DNA from: Chitinophaga agri
GTDB taxonomy: Bacteria > Bacteroidota > Bacteroidia > Chitinophagales > Chitinophagaceae
Direction of reading: 5' to 3'
Length of the DNA stretch: 64,000 nucleotides
Assembly (NCBI RefSeq): GCF_010093065.1
Contig: NZ_CP048113.1
Coordinates: 4,340,001-4,404,000 of the forward strand
The notes beneath the pieces were generated by a model. That model did not search any database. It had not been told where the DNA came from and worked only from the letters and a program-made list of their open reading frames with translations. Position numbers and translations under genes: made by a program. Position 1 is the first letter of the stretch, and the number at the start of each line of letters is the position of its first letter. Below, one piece after another: positions 55,839-64,000 of the stretch.

Positions 55839-57737
55839 CTAATGATTAGGGTTTTTCACCAGCTTAGGGTTATTACTGAGCACATCTGATCCTATTACGG
55901 AATAATAGTTACCAAAATTGAAACGGTGTGCTGCTGTTACGTTAGAAGGTTTTACAACCCTGTATACCCATTTGCCATCGTTGGCATTACCCGGATGATA
56001 GATCTTATACCCCAGGATACCATAGATCATGGTGTTCACTTTATCAGCCTTTCCGATGTTTGCTACCACATCTGTCGCTGATATATTTTCTCCATTCCAT
56101 ACTTTGTGCGCGAGTCTCCAGCGCTTGTTATCAAACAGTTCATGCCCCTCAAAAGCCAGTTCCACACGTCTTTCGTGTACGATCCTGTCAAAAGTGATCT
56201 GGGCAGCTGTCAACGGCGTCGTGAATCCAGCACGATCGCGCAGTGGGTTAATATATTCGGATGAAAGACCGGACTGTCCAAGTTCGAACGCTGCTTCTGC
56301 AGCATTTAGCAATACTTCTGCATAGCGGAAGCGTACCCACCACACATCGCTGCGTGTACCAATCTGTCCTGAACCAACTGCAGGGTCCATGAACTTGCGT
56401 ACAAAGAAACCTGTCTGCGCGCTATACTGCAAGCCGTCTACCGGACCGTCAGCACCTACTACCTGCGAGCTTTTCGGCGCACCTGCTACGGGTATACTAT
56501 CTCTGTCAGCGAAGTTATCACCGCTGATCACATTGTATTTACCATCTTTCCAGTACATCACGCCGGCCCATATATCCAGTGGCACACCTTTGAAACGGCT
56601 GCCAGGCAGCATGATCGTACCGCCCAGACGGGCATCTCTTCCGGCAAAGATGTCACCAGGATTGTCGTAGTACACATAGTCACTACCGTTATTCGTTGCA
56701 AACGGCGCATAGGTGTTATCCAGCTTTTCATACAATAATGCCAGGTTCAGCGAAGGGTTCACTCTGCCACCCTGCTGCTCCTCAGCAGAAGACCATGGCT
56801 GATTATCGATTGTCCAGCCCTGTGTCTTACCCGACTTCAGTTTAAAATCCTGTACAAAGATGACTTCCGGGTTATTGGACTTATCATAAAAGAGTGCTGC
56901 AAAATTCTCCTGCAGGTCTTCTGCTTTCTTCTTATACAGGGAATACTTACCACCTGTGATGATCGCTTGTGCGGCTTCCAGTGCTTTTGTGTAATATCCA
57001 TTTGCTTTATCTGCAGGGATGCCTACTTCTCCACCAGGCAGGCTCACACCTGGTGTTGACACACCGTATTTTGCTATAGAACCTGCATACAATGCTGCCC
57101 TTGATTGCATGGCCAGTGCTGCTGCCCTGGAAACACGTGATTTAACGCCCGCATCATCGGGTACCACATTCTTCACACTATCCAGTTCACTGATCACGAA
57201 ATCATAGATCTCGGATTCCTTCGCGCGTGCGTGCTGCAGGTAGGTAGGATCGCCACTGAAGTTATATTCCATCGGTTCCAGTATCAGTGGTACACCACCC
57301 ATACATTTTACTTCCTGGAAGTAAATGGCCGCACGCAGGAAACGTGCCTCTCCCAGAAAACGGGCGCGTACTTCGGCCGACAGTTCACTGGCTGCTGAAC
57401 ATTTCTTTATAAAGAGATTCAGGTCGCGGATATAACCGTAATCCCATAATCCCCACCATCCGGTCGGATAATCGATCTGCTTTGTTCTCCAATATTGCCC
57501 CGCTTCTGAAGGGAAGGCTTCATCAAAATTGGTAAACTCGGCCCAGTTGGTGATCGTTTGTTGTTCCGGATAACGGTTATATAGATCAGCCAGCACGGAT
57601 AGTACCAGATCAGGGCTTTTCCATACAGCTTCGTCAGTCAATAGATTAGTCGGATCGGTTGTCAGGAACTCTTCGTCCTTTACACATCCTGTTATTATAG
57701 TGATAGCCGCTGTGAGTATCAGCAAATATTTTTTCAT
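55839..57737 (-). CDS. SusD/RagB-family surface lipoprotein of GH43 locus
   Basis: The chosen start (MKKYLLILTA, 57737) gives a lipoprotein signal with IITGC. The open frame begins 14 codons earlier, at 57779, and would overlap the SusC gene. Typical SusD features follow: EEFLTTDPTNLLTDEAV, a helical repeat region, and the C-terminal VWWVRFRYAEVLLNAAEAAFEL and HERRVELAFEGHELFDNKRW. It caps the SusC transporter of this locus and captures the glycan. The SusC stop is 19 bases upstream. Confidence 0.93.
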   Translation of the reverse strand: MKKYLLILTAAITIITGCVKDEEFLTTDPTNLLTDEAVWKSPDLVLSVLADLYNRYPEQQTITNWAEFTNFDEAFPSEAGQYWRTKQIDYPTGWWGLWDYGYIRDLNLFIKKCSAASELSAEVRARFLGEARFLRAAIYFQEVKCMGGVPLILEPMEYNFSGDPTYLQHARAKESEIYDFVISELDSVKNVVPDDAGVKSRVSRAAALAMQSRAALYAGSIAKYGVSTPGVSLPGGEVGIPADKANGYYTKALEAAQAIITGGKYSLYKKKAEDLQENFAALFYDKSNNPEVIFVQDFKLKSGKTQGWTIDNQPWSSAEEQQGGRVNPSLNLALLYEKLDNTYAPFATNNGSDYVYYDNPGDIFAGRDARLGGTIMLPGSRFKGVPLDIWAGVMYWKDGKYNVISGDNFADRDSIPVAGAPKSSQVVGADGPVDGLQYSAQTGFFVRKFMDPAVGSGQIGTRSDVWWVRFRYAEVLLNAAEAAFELGQSGLSSEYINPLRDRAGFTTPLTAAQITFDRIVHERRVELAFEGHELFDNKRWRLAHKVWNGENISATDVVANIGKADKVNTMIYGILGYKIYHPGNANDGKWVYRVVKPSNVTAAHRFNFGNYYSVIGSDVLSNNPKLVKNPNH

Positions 57738-57756
57738 ACTACGAATAATTAAAAGA

Positions 57757-60700
57757 TCAGAGAGAAAGTTCAAAACCAATGTTCACAAATTTGCTCTGCG
57801 GATAGGTGAGACCGTTATCATCTATGATCTCCGCATCTATACCAACGTTTTTCATATTATCGATAGAGAAAAGGTTATTCGCGTTCACATAGAAACGTGC
57901 TCTTTCTATTTTAATACGGCTGAGGATATTCTTAGGAATAACGTATCCCAGCTCCATTGTTCTTGCGCGCAGGTATTTGACATTGATCAGCCAGAAGTCA
58001 GAGTTCCTGCCGTAGCTGCTATGACCACCATCATTGAAACGCAGTGCAGGATATTTACCAGGGATCCAGGCGCTGTTCAGGTCAAGTGGGTTCTCTCTGT
58101 GCCAACGGTCTTTATAAAGATCAGCTAACAGGTTACCACCATTCTGATAAGGATTACGCATTTCCCAGTTACGTGCAAAAGAGTAACCACCACCACCAGA
58201 AAAGTCGATACGGGCATCAAATCCTTTCCAGCCTGCAGAGAAGCTCAGACCGAAGTTCACAATAGGGTTCCTTCCGGTACCGTAACCTATGGGACGCATA
58301 TCCTGATCATTAATGATACCATCATTGTTCTGATCTTTATAGATCAGGTCACCCGGCAGTAAAGTCTTGTTACCCGCTCCGTCGATGTTCACCGGATACT
58401 TGTTGATCTGCTCCTGTGACTGGAACTGACCCACTGTTTCCATTCCCCAGAAAGCATTGGTAAAACGTTCTTCGCGGGAGCTGAAATAATGATCCAGTGA
58501 GTTGTTGAAGACGGGTTTGTAAGTATGCAGTGTTTTATTACGTGCTACAGAGAAGTTACCGCCAATGTTAAAGCTTACCTGCTTTACCTTGCCGGAATAA
58601 GCAATGGAACCTTCGATGCCAGCCACCTGGTCGCTGTTTACGTTTTCTGACGGGAGATTGTAGCCAAGTTCACTAGGAACCAGGATATCATATTTTGCAC
58701 CAAGTAAACCGGTTCTTTTCCTGTTGAACACGTCGATCGCACCAGTGATCTTGTCGTTGAGCAACGCGTAATCCAGTCCGATGTCAAAAGTCTGGCTTAT
58801 GAACCAGGAGATATTCCTGATAGGTACGCCTTTATTGCCCGCACCAATGACAGCATTACCATCAAGGATGACAGTAGAAGTGTTATAATTATATCCTTCC
58901 AGGTAATCGTATGCACCGATACCAATATCATCATCACCCAGCTTACCATAGGAAGCACGGAGCTTCAGTTCACTGATCAGGTTCTTGCTTACTTTACCGA
59001 AGAACTTTTCTTCACTCAGTCTCCATCCACCGGAAACAGACGGGAAGGTGCCCCATCTTTTATTCGGAGCGAATTTCCAGGAAGCATCACGGCGCGCTGA
59101 AAGCTCGATGTAATACCTGCCGCCATAGTTATAATTGACACGGCCGATATAACCCAGTCTGGCCTCTGTACCATCTCCATCATTGTAGGTATCCATTGTA
59201 GAGAAATAGATCAGTGGCAGCTGGTTAATGGTCGGAACAGAGTGTACATAGGAACCTAAATCCCTCCGCTTAATTCTTTCTGCTACCAGGGTTGCACCGA
59301 TCGTATGGCGGTCAAAGGTTCTGTTATAGTTGAGCTGTAACTGAGTGGTAGGTGACAATATCGTTCTGTTACGTCTTTCACGGTAAGGGTTGGAACTACC
59401 ACCCGTTACATTGTAGGCGTCATTTACCGGATCGTAGGTGTACACCTTATACGTGTATTCATGTCCGTTCATGATCTCATTGGCATAGTAATAAGAGAAC
59501 AGACCTTTTGCTGTTAGTCCTTCTATAGGGAACTGATATTCCGCAGTCAGGTTCGTTTGTAATACACGCCAGTCGCTGCGCCAGTAACCGGACAGTTTTT
59601 TATTCTGTACCGCCCAGTTTTCTGTATTGTGACCGATATCGTTAGGGTAGTCAGGATTATCGTTGGCGTAAGGACGCTCTGTCGGCCTGTTACGCAGGAT
59701 AGCAAAACGTGCGGCCCAGTAATCATCAGTACCTGGTACCCCCGGCTGATCGCGTGTTTCGATACGACCATTGATCTGCGCACCTATCTTGAACTGATCG
59801 GATACACGGGCTTCAATGTTACTCTGCACATTTGTTCTTCTGAATGTAAATTCACGGCCGAGTACAGAGTTCTGGTCCAGGTGTGTGGCAGATACATAGT
59901 AGTTGATCCTTTCAGAACCACCGGTAAAATTAAGGTTGGCCTGAGTAAGCGGAGAATTACCTTTTACGATGAACTTATACCAGTCAAACGTTTTGTAGCC
60001 TGTCTCCGTACCTTGTTTCCACTTATCCAGTTCTGCCTGTGTGATAGCCGTTTTACCTGACTGGTTCATCTCGGCATCGGCCTTCCCTACCATCCACTCG
60101 TAGGCATTTACTGTTTTCGGAAAGCGGGTCCAGTTCTGCCAGCCTCTGTAAACGTTTACGTTAATGGTGTTACGACTGCCGAGTTTACCGCGTTTAGTAG
60201 TCACTACAACAACTCCATTAGCAGCACGCATACCATAGATGGCAGCAGAGGCATCTTTCAGTACGGTGATGGTTTCGATATCGGCAGGAGCGATGTTGTT
60301 GAACTGTCCTTCATCCTGTTGAATACCATCAATTACGTACAGCGGATTGCCCATATTCCTGATCTGTATAGAGGCACTGGCACCCGGACGACCATCAGAG
60401 AAACGGAAGGATACACCGGCGATCTTTCCTGCGAGTCCGGCACTCACCGTAGAACCAGCATGTATACCATTCAGGTCTTTGCTGGTCACCGAGGCGATGG
60501 CACCCGTCAGCGACTCTTTACGCTGCGAGCCATATCCTACTACCACCACATCACCAAGAGAAGTAGAGGAAGACTCGAGGGCCGCATTGATCGTGTGTTT
60601 ACCATTGATCTCTATCTCTTTCGAAGCGAAACCGACGTAGGTGAAAATGAGTATCCCGCTGAGTGCAGGTACATTGAAAGCGTAGTTACCGGTAGGGTCA

Positions 60701-61182
60701 GTAGTTGCGCCGGAGGAAGTACCTTTCAGCTTCACACTGACACCAGGTAACGGTGTTCCCTTATCATCTGTTACCTGACCGCTGATCCTTACTGGTTGCT
60801 GATCAGCAACGGCCGGAGCACGTAATCGATTAAGCACGATCTGCCGGCCGGACACGTGGTATTGCAGTTGCAACGGCTGGAATAATCCGTCGAGGATGTT
60901 TGCCAGTGTTTCATTTTCAGCGGTAACATCCACCTTACGGTCAGACTGGATCAGCGAGGAACTATAGAGGAACTTTACGTCCACCAGTTTCTCGATCTGG
61001 CTTAGAACTTTGCCAACAGGTTGCTGTTTTGCTTCAAGCGATATTTTCTGCTGCAATACTTCCTGGGCTTTGCCGGGCATGGCGAATGTGATGGTAGTGA
61101 ACGACAGGGCCATCAACAGCTGATAGACACAAGTACGCATAACGTGGAAGATTAAATCACGGATTCGTAATCTTTTTTTCAT
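57757..61182 (-). CDS. SusC/RagA TonB-dependent transporter with STN signalling domain
   Basis: The 1141-aa protein has a signal peptide (start at the first Met or at M15), an STN domain (about 45-100, QQPVGKVLSQIEKLVDVKFLY) that contacts FecR, a carboxypeptidase-like domain (about 125-205), the TonB plug (about 210-330, with NPLYVIDGIQ and TVLKDASAAIYGMRAANG) and the outer-membrane barrel ending in FVNIGFELSL. The STN domain together with the adjacent FecR and ECF sigma genes shows a trans-envelope induction circuit. It probably imports oligosaccharides released by surface enzymes. Two hairpins lie between fecR and this gene. Confidence 0.95.
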   Translation of the reverse strand: MKKRLRIRDLIFHVMRTCVYQLLMALSFTTITFAMPGKAQEVLQQKISLEAKQQPVGKVLSQIEKLVDVKFLYSSSLIQSDRKVDVTAENETLANILDGLFQPLQLQYHVSGRQIVLNRLRAPAVADQQPVRISGQVTDDKGTPLPGVSVKLKGTSSGATTDPTGNYAFNVPALSGILIFTYVGFASKEIEINGKHTINAALESSSTSLGDVVVVGYGSQRKESLTGAIASVTSKDLNGIHAGSTVSAGLAGKIAGVSFRFSDGRPGASASIQIRNMGNPLYVIDGIQQDEGQFNNIAPADIETITVLKDASAAIYGMRAANGVVVVTTKRGKLGSRNTINVNVYRGWQNWTRFPKTVNAYEWMVGKADAEMNQSGKTAITQAELDKWKQGTETGYKTFDWYKFIVKGNSPLTQANLNFTGGSERINYYVSATHLDQNSVLGREFTFRRTNVQSNIEARVSDQFKIGAQINGRIETRDQPGVPGTDDYWAARFAILRNRPTERPYANDNPDYPNDIGHNTENWAVQNKKLSGYWRSDWRVLQTNLTAEYQFPIEGLTAKGLFSYYYANEIMNGHEYTYKVYTYDPVNDAYNVTGGSSNPYRERRNRTILSPTTQLQLNYNRTFDRHTIGATLVAERIKRRDLGSYVHSVPTINQLPLIYFSTMDTYNDGDGTEARLGYIGRVNYNYGGRYYIELSARRDASWKFAPNKRWGTFPSVSGGWRLSEEKFFGKVSKNLISELKLRASYGKLGDDDIGIGAYDYLEGYNYNTSTVILDGNAVIGAGNKGVPIRNISWFISQTFDIGLDYALLNDKITGAIDVFNRKRTGLLGAKYDILVPSELGYNLPSENVNSDQVAGIEGSIAYSGKVKQVSFNIGGNFSVARNKTLHTYKPVFNNSLDHYFSSREERFTNAFWGMETVGQFQSQEQINKYPVNIDGAGNKTLLPGDLIYKDQNNDGIINDQDMRPIGYGTGRNPIVNFGLSFSAGWKGFDARIDFSGGGGYSFARNWEMRNPYQNGGNLLADLYKDRWHRENPLDLNSAWIPGKYPALRFNDGGHSSYGRNSDFWLINVKYLRARTMELGYVIPKNILSRIKIERARFYVNANNLFSIDNMKNVGIDAEIIDDNGLTYPQSKFVNIGFELSL

Positions 61183-61226
61183 AACTTGGATTGTGTTCCT
61201 TAATAATATTGGGAAATAGACTGCCT

Positions 61227-61304
61227 GTCTTATACCCAGTGGAGCGGGTGTAAGACAATTGTGATTTTGGTTATAGCCAGTGGTAAGGCCATACCGCTGG
61301 CTAT
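61227..61304. repeat. Two hairpins between fecR and susC
   Basis: GTCTTATACCC/GGGTGTAAGAC (61227-61256, one mismatch) and ATAGCCAG...CTGGCTAT (61273-61304, extended by GGTA/TACC across one mismatch). They lie in the 162-base gap and may end the sigma/fecR transcript or regulate susC. Neither has a clean T run on the minus strand. Confidence 0.5.
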
Positions 61305-61344
61305 TTTCATTAAGTACTGCTTGTCATGTTCAAATAATCATGGT

Positions 61345-62445
61345 TTAGTTTTCAATAACATTCGGGCGACATCCTTTTGCTGTCAGCGTTATTTCATCTC
61401 CTTCGATGATACATCCCGCCTCCAGCGCCTTACAGATCAGGCGAATCTTTTCATGTAACGGTTCATCTGTCAGCGAAGCAGTCAACCGGCATCCGGCAAG
61501 TAATGCCTTGTCATAGCTGATGTGTACTCCATAGGCATGCTCTATTGCTGCCATCACACTATCAACAGGTGTATCACTGAACTCAAATGAATTGACGACT
61601 GCTACATCTTCCGTTTTTCGGGTACTGACGGGTGGTATAGTCTGTAGTACTGCTACGGCCAGCGTATTGCGCTTTAAAACGGCCTGTTGGTTGGCAGAAA
61701 GATTGGCTACGACTTTATCTCCCAATGGTTGTACAGACACTGATATTTTACCTGTTTTAACGTGTACTTCTACTAAGCTATCCTGTTCGTATGCCCTTAC
61801 ATTAAAGCTCGTGCCGAGCACATTGATCACCATTTCATTGGCATACACAATGAACGGCTGCAAGGTGTTACGCGAGATTTCAAAATAAGCGGCTCCCGAC
61901 AGATATACTTCTCTTTTGCAATTACGTTCCGGGCATCCGGGAAACGGATAAGAGATCCTTGCGCCTGGCTGCAATACGACAGAACTGCCGTCTGGCAAAC
62001 TGACTGTACGCGGATGTTCCTCTTCGTTGATCTCTTCCATCCGTTCATTCTTTTCCAGGCTTGCTGCTTCCAGCAAACGGCTGTAAGCGGCAGGCGCCTG
62101 TGCAGGGCGTAACCACCAGATAGCGGCACCGGCAGTGATACATAATAATGCAGCGGCCCAGTACCAGTAGCTGTACCGGCGTATTTTTACCGGTGTACTG
62201 TCATGCTGCTCCATGTGCATATGGATATCTTCCCACAATGCCTGTTCTTCTGTTGCGCTGAGCTGAAAAGCCGGTAGCTGTGCCGCTGCCAAGATAATGG
62301 CTTTAGCCTGCTCCATAGCCTCCCGCTGTGTGGGATATTCGGCGAAAATAGCTGACCAGTGCGCACTGTCTTTACCTTCTTTTACCCATGCCACAAAAGA
62401 GTCGTCGCAGACAAAATCTGCTGTATCGTATACTGAATAATCCAT
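61345..62445 (-). CDS. FecR-family anti-sigma factor
   Basis: The 366-aa protein has a cytoplasmic N-terminal part that binds sigma (about 1-85), a single transmembrane helix (about 87-106, WYWAAALLCITAGAAIWWL), the FecR beta domain (about 140-240, GTSFNVRAY) and a C-terminal DUF4974 part (about 285-350) that binds the STN domain of SusC. It holds or activates the sigma factor encoded upstream, depending on substrate binding outside. The gap to the sigma gene is 91 bases. Confidence 0.95.
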   Translation of the reverse strand: MDYSVYDTADFVCDDSFVAWVKEGKDSAHWSAIFAEYPTQREAMEQAKAIILAAAQLPAFQLSATEEQALWEDIHMHMEQHDSTPVKIRRYSYWYWAAALLCITAGAAIWWLRPAQAPAAYSRLLEAASLEKNERMEEINEEEHPRTVSLPDGSSVVLQPGARISYPFPGCPERNCKREVYLSGAAYFEISRNTLQPFIVYANEMVINVLGTSFNVRAYEQDSLVEVHVKTGKISVSVQPLGDKVVANLSANQQAVLKRNTLAVAVLQTIPPVSTRKTEDVAVVNSFEFSDTPVDSVMAAIEHAYGVHISYDKALLAGCRLTASLTDEPLHEKIRLICKALEAGCIIEGDEITLTAKGCRPNVIEN

Positions 62446-62536
62446 AGCATTATGTGCCTTCCGACAGTAGTTATGATCATAAAGGCAGGGATGGGGCGTT
62501 TTAACTCACCTGCAGGGAAAAAAATTTTGGCAGCGT

Positions 62537-63085
62537 TTATTTCCAGTTCTCACGCATTTTGAGAACGGCCCGTTGCACGAGGTTACGCACGGATTGCTCA
62601 TTGATCTGCAGGATACCTGCTATTTCATCCCAGCTGAAATTATCATAGAAACGCAGTCGGATCACTTCCTGCTGGCGTTCCGGCAAGCGGGACAGGAGGT
62701 ACTGCAATTTTTGCGTCAGTAACAGGTATTCTTCTGTTCGTATTGTAAGCTCTTCTATTGATTCTGTTTGTAAAGATGTCGTAGTAGCTATCGTTTTGAT
62801 ATCGGCCAACCGGTAAAGACGACGGCGTAAGGACCGGAAGAGGTAGTATTTAATGGAGGTTGTATCGGAGAGGTTGCTGCGGGTGCGCCAGAGGTCTGCG
62901 AAGAGATCCTGCATGGCATCTTTGACAAGTGCGGCATCCGGTACAAGGTGGTAGCCATAGTTATACAAGGCGCCTGCATGACGCCGGTACATTTCACTGA
63001 AAGCCTGTACATTCCCTTGTTTAAAAGCAGTCCATAGCTCGTGGTCTGCTATGGCCGTCTGGTTGATATTTTCGGACCCCGCCAA
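62537..63085 (-). CDS. ECF sigma factor, glycan locus
   Basis: The 182-aa protein has sigma region 2 (about 20-85, DAMQDLFADLWRTRSNL and IKYYLFRSLRRRLYR) and region 4 (about 125-178, LPERQQEVIRLRFYDNFSWDEIAGIL with an HTH). It belongs to the class that Bacteroidota pair with FecR and SusC. It is probably the activator of the SusC/SusD/DUF3823/GH43 operon. Upstream (63159-63180) a terminator isolates it from the preceding intergenic transcripts. Confidence 0.94.
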   Translation of the reverse strand: MAGSENINQTAIADHELWTAFKQGNVQAFSEMYRRHAGALYNYGYHLVPDAALVKDAMQDLFADLWRTRSNLSDTTSIKYYLFRSLRRRLYRLADIKTIATTTSLQTESIEELTIRTEEYLLLTQKLQYLLSRLPERQQEVIRLRFYDNFSWDEIAGILQINEQSVRNLVQRAVLKMRENWK

Positions 63086-63158
63086 TTTACCTCGTTTAAA
63101 GCAATGCCTTTAAAGTACAAGCTATAAAAATAAAATTAAACGGTATAGAAAATAAAAG

Positions 63159-63180
63159 GGGCCTGATGAAAATCAGGCCC
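63159..63180. terminator. Hairpin terminator
   Basis: GGGCCTGAT/ATCAGGCCC with a 4-nt loop. On the minus strand it is followed by CCTTTTATTTTC. Confidence 0.75.
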
Positions 63181-63315
63181 TCCCCAAATTAACCATTAAA
63201 AAAACTCATTTGAATTTTGCTGTATCAAAAATAGGCGGAATCTTTCCGCCATCTGTTAATCGTAAGTTAATGATTTCAAATTCTTTCGGAAGGGATCATG
63301 GTAAGGGGGAGGTGC

Positions 63316-63350
63316 AAAAAAAAGGCCCCCGCAAGAAATTGCAGGGGCTT
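63316..63350 (-). terminator. Minus-strand terminator with T8 tract
   Basis: On the minus strand the stem GCCCCTGCAA/TTGCGGGGGC (one mismatch) with loop TTTC is followed by a run of eight T. It must end a minus-strand transcript that starts between about 63350 and 63555. Confidence 0.75.
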
Positions 63351-63555
63351 ACCATTTAACCTATATTCTGTACTGTAGCATCAAATTCTTAAACATTTTT
63401 CAGGGGTTATTACATTTTAGACTTGTCATTCATCACTCACATCAACCGCTAAAGTGTCTCCCTCAAATATTTGCTGTATCTAAGACTGACTATTATAACC
63501 GAAGTTTAACCGGCACCGGAAATTTTTTTCAATTTTATTCTAACTTGCTTTTAAT

Positions 63556-64000
63556 ATGAACAGGATAGACCGTCTTTCCGCCATTCTCATTCAGTTACAG
63601 GGCAAGAAAATAGTGAAGGCAGCCGAGATCTCGGAGCGCTTTAACATCAGCCTGCGTACAGTATACAGGGACGTGAGGGCCCTGCAGGAAGCGGGTGTGC
63701 CGATTGGAGCGGAAGCCGGCACCGGTTATTACCTGGTGGAAGGATACCATCTGCCACCTGTCATGTTCAGCCGGGAAGAGGCGGCCGCCCTGCTCACCGG
63801 TGAAAAACTGATGGCCAACCTGAGTGATCATTCCAACAGGAAAGAATTCAGTAATGCCATGCAGAAGATCAAAGCCGTGCTGCGGGGCAGTGAGAAGGAT
63901 TTCCTGGAATCACTGGAGGATAATATTGCGGTTGTCAGTCGCCGCCCACCGGTAGGAGAGGAGTTCCCCAACCGGTTCCTTTCTGATATTCAATATGCAC
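63556..64000 (+). CDS. YafY-type HTH transcriptional regulator (partial)
   Basis: The gene starts with MNRIDRLSAILIQLQGKKIV and runs off the window after 148 codons. The N-terminal HTH_11/DeoR-like winged helix spans about 5-60 (VKAAEISERFNISLRTVYRDVRAL), followed by the linker GTGYYLVEGYHLPPVMFS. The family normally carries a C-terminal WYL domain that binds ligand, which would lie beyond the window. It is read away from the glycan locus and its target is unknown. Confidence 0.88.
   Translation, partial: MNRIDRLSAILIQLQGKKIVKAAEISERFNISLRTVYRDVRALQEAGVPIGAEAGTGYYLVEGYHLPPVMFSREEAAALLTGEKLMANLSDHSNRKEFSNAMQKIKAVLRGSEKDFLESLEDNIAVVSRRPPVGEEFPNRFLSDIQYA

Larger units (their letters stand above)
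63086..63555 (-). other. Intergenic region with two minus-strand terminators and no protein gene
   Basis: The region holds a terminator at 63159-63180, a hairpin GGCGGAA/TTCCGCC at 63234-63250 and a terminator at about 63325-63347 that is followed on the minus strand by eight T. The motif TTTGCTGTATC occurs at 63216-63226 and 63470-63480. Only frames below 20 codons are present. Two short minus-strand transcripts are suggested. Confidence 0.55.

Overview
The window reads as chromosomal DNA of a Bacteroidota member, most likely of the Chitinophagaceae (Chitinophaga-like). The grounds are two SusC/SusD pairs, a FecR/ECF-sigma pair controlling one of them, DUF3823 and LytTR genes, a type IX secretion C-terminal domain, weak Shine-Dalgarno sequences and TAnnTTTG-type promoters. 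The species is inferred from gene style only.

Layout. 1-7.0 kb: secreted coiled-coil protein, Ohr peroxidase, LytS/LytR-type two-component pair, a 51-aa membrane ORF, an epimerase, and a Crp/Fnr regulator that overlaps tail to tail with a seven-heme cytochrome c. 7.0-9.5 kb: a hairpin-rich leader and a flotillin/SPFH protein with repeated N-terminal modules. 9.5-13.9 kb (minus strand): DUF1275 protein, Dps, DoxX-like protein, YtcJ-type amidohydrolase, isochorismatase-fold hydrolase. 14.2-16.7 kb: secreted GH3 beta-glucosidase. 16.7-33.8 kb: a signalling block with a receiver-kinase, a 2035-aa poly-HAMP hybrid kinase, a divergent single-domain receiver followed by a large SNF2 helicase, an ECF sigma factor with a membrane partner, a YdeI-like protein and a five-PAS kinase. 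33.9-37.6 kb: a PL14-like lipoprotein and a large T9SS-secreted HEVGH metallopeptidase.

37.8-48.7 kb holds a compact minus-strand operon in which a c-type cytochrome and a Tat-exported sulfite-oxidase-fold molybdoenzyme precede a SusC/SusD pair, two tandem DoxX-like membrane proteins and, after a longer gap, a flavin oxidoreductase. This is the most unusual gene association in the window: redox enzymes of sulfur chemistry coupled to a TonB-dependent importer. 49.1-51.2 kb has a perfect 66-bp palindrome, a second HEVGH metallopeptidase related to the first, and spaced TGTAAA sites in front of a kinase/OmpR-type regulator pair (51.2-53.4 kb).

54.1-63.1 kb is a small glycan-utilisation locus on the minus strand, in order sigma factor, FecR, STN-SusC, SusD, DUF3823 lipoprotein, GH43 hydrolase. 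Substrate binding at SusC would signal through the STN domain to FecR and the sigma factor. The window ends inside a YafY-type regulator.

No rRNA, complete tRNA, CRISPR array, transposase or phage gene was seen. All functions are from sequence reading alone.
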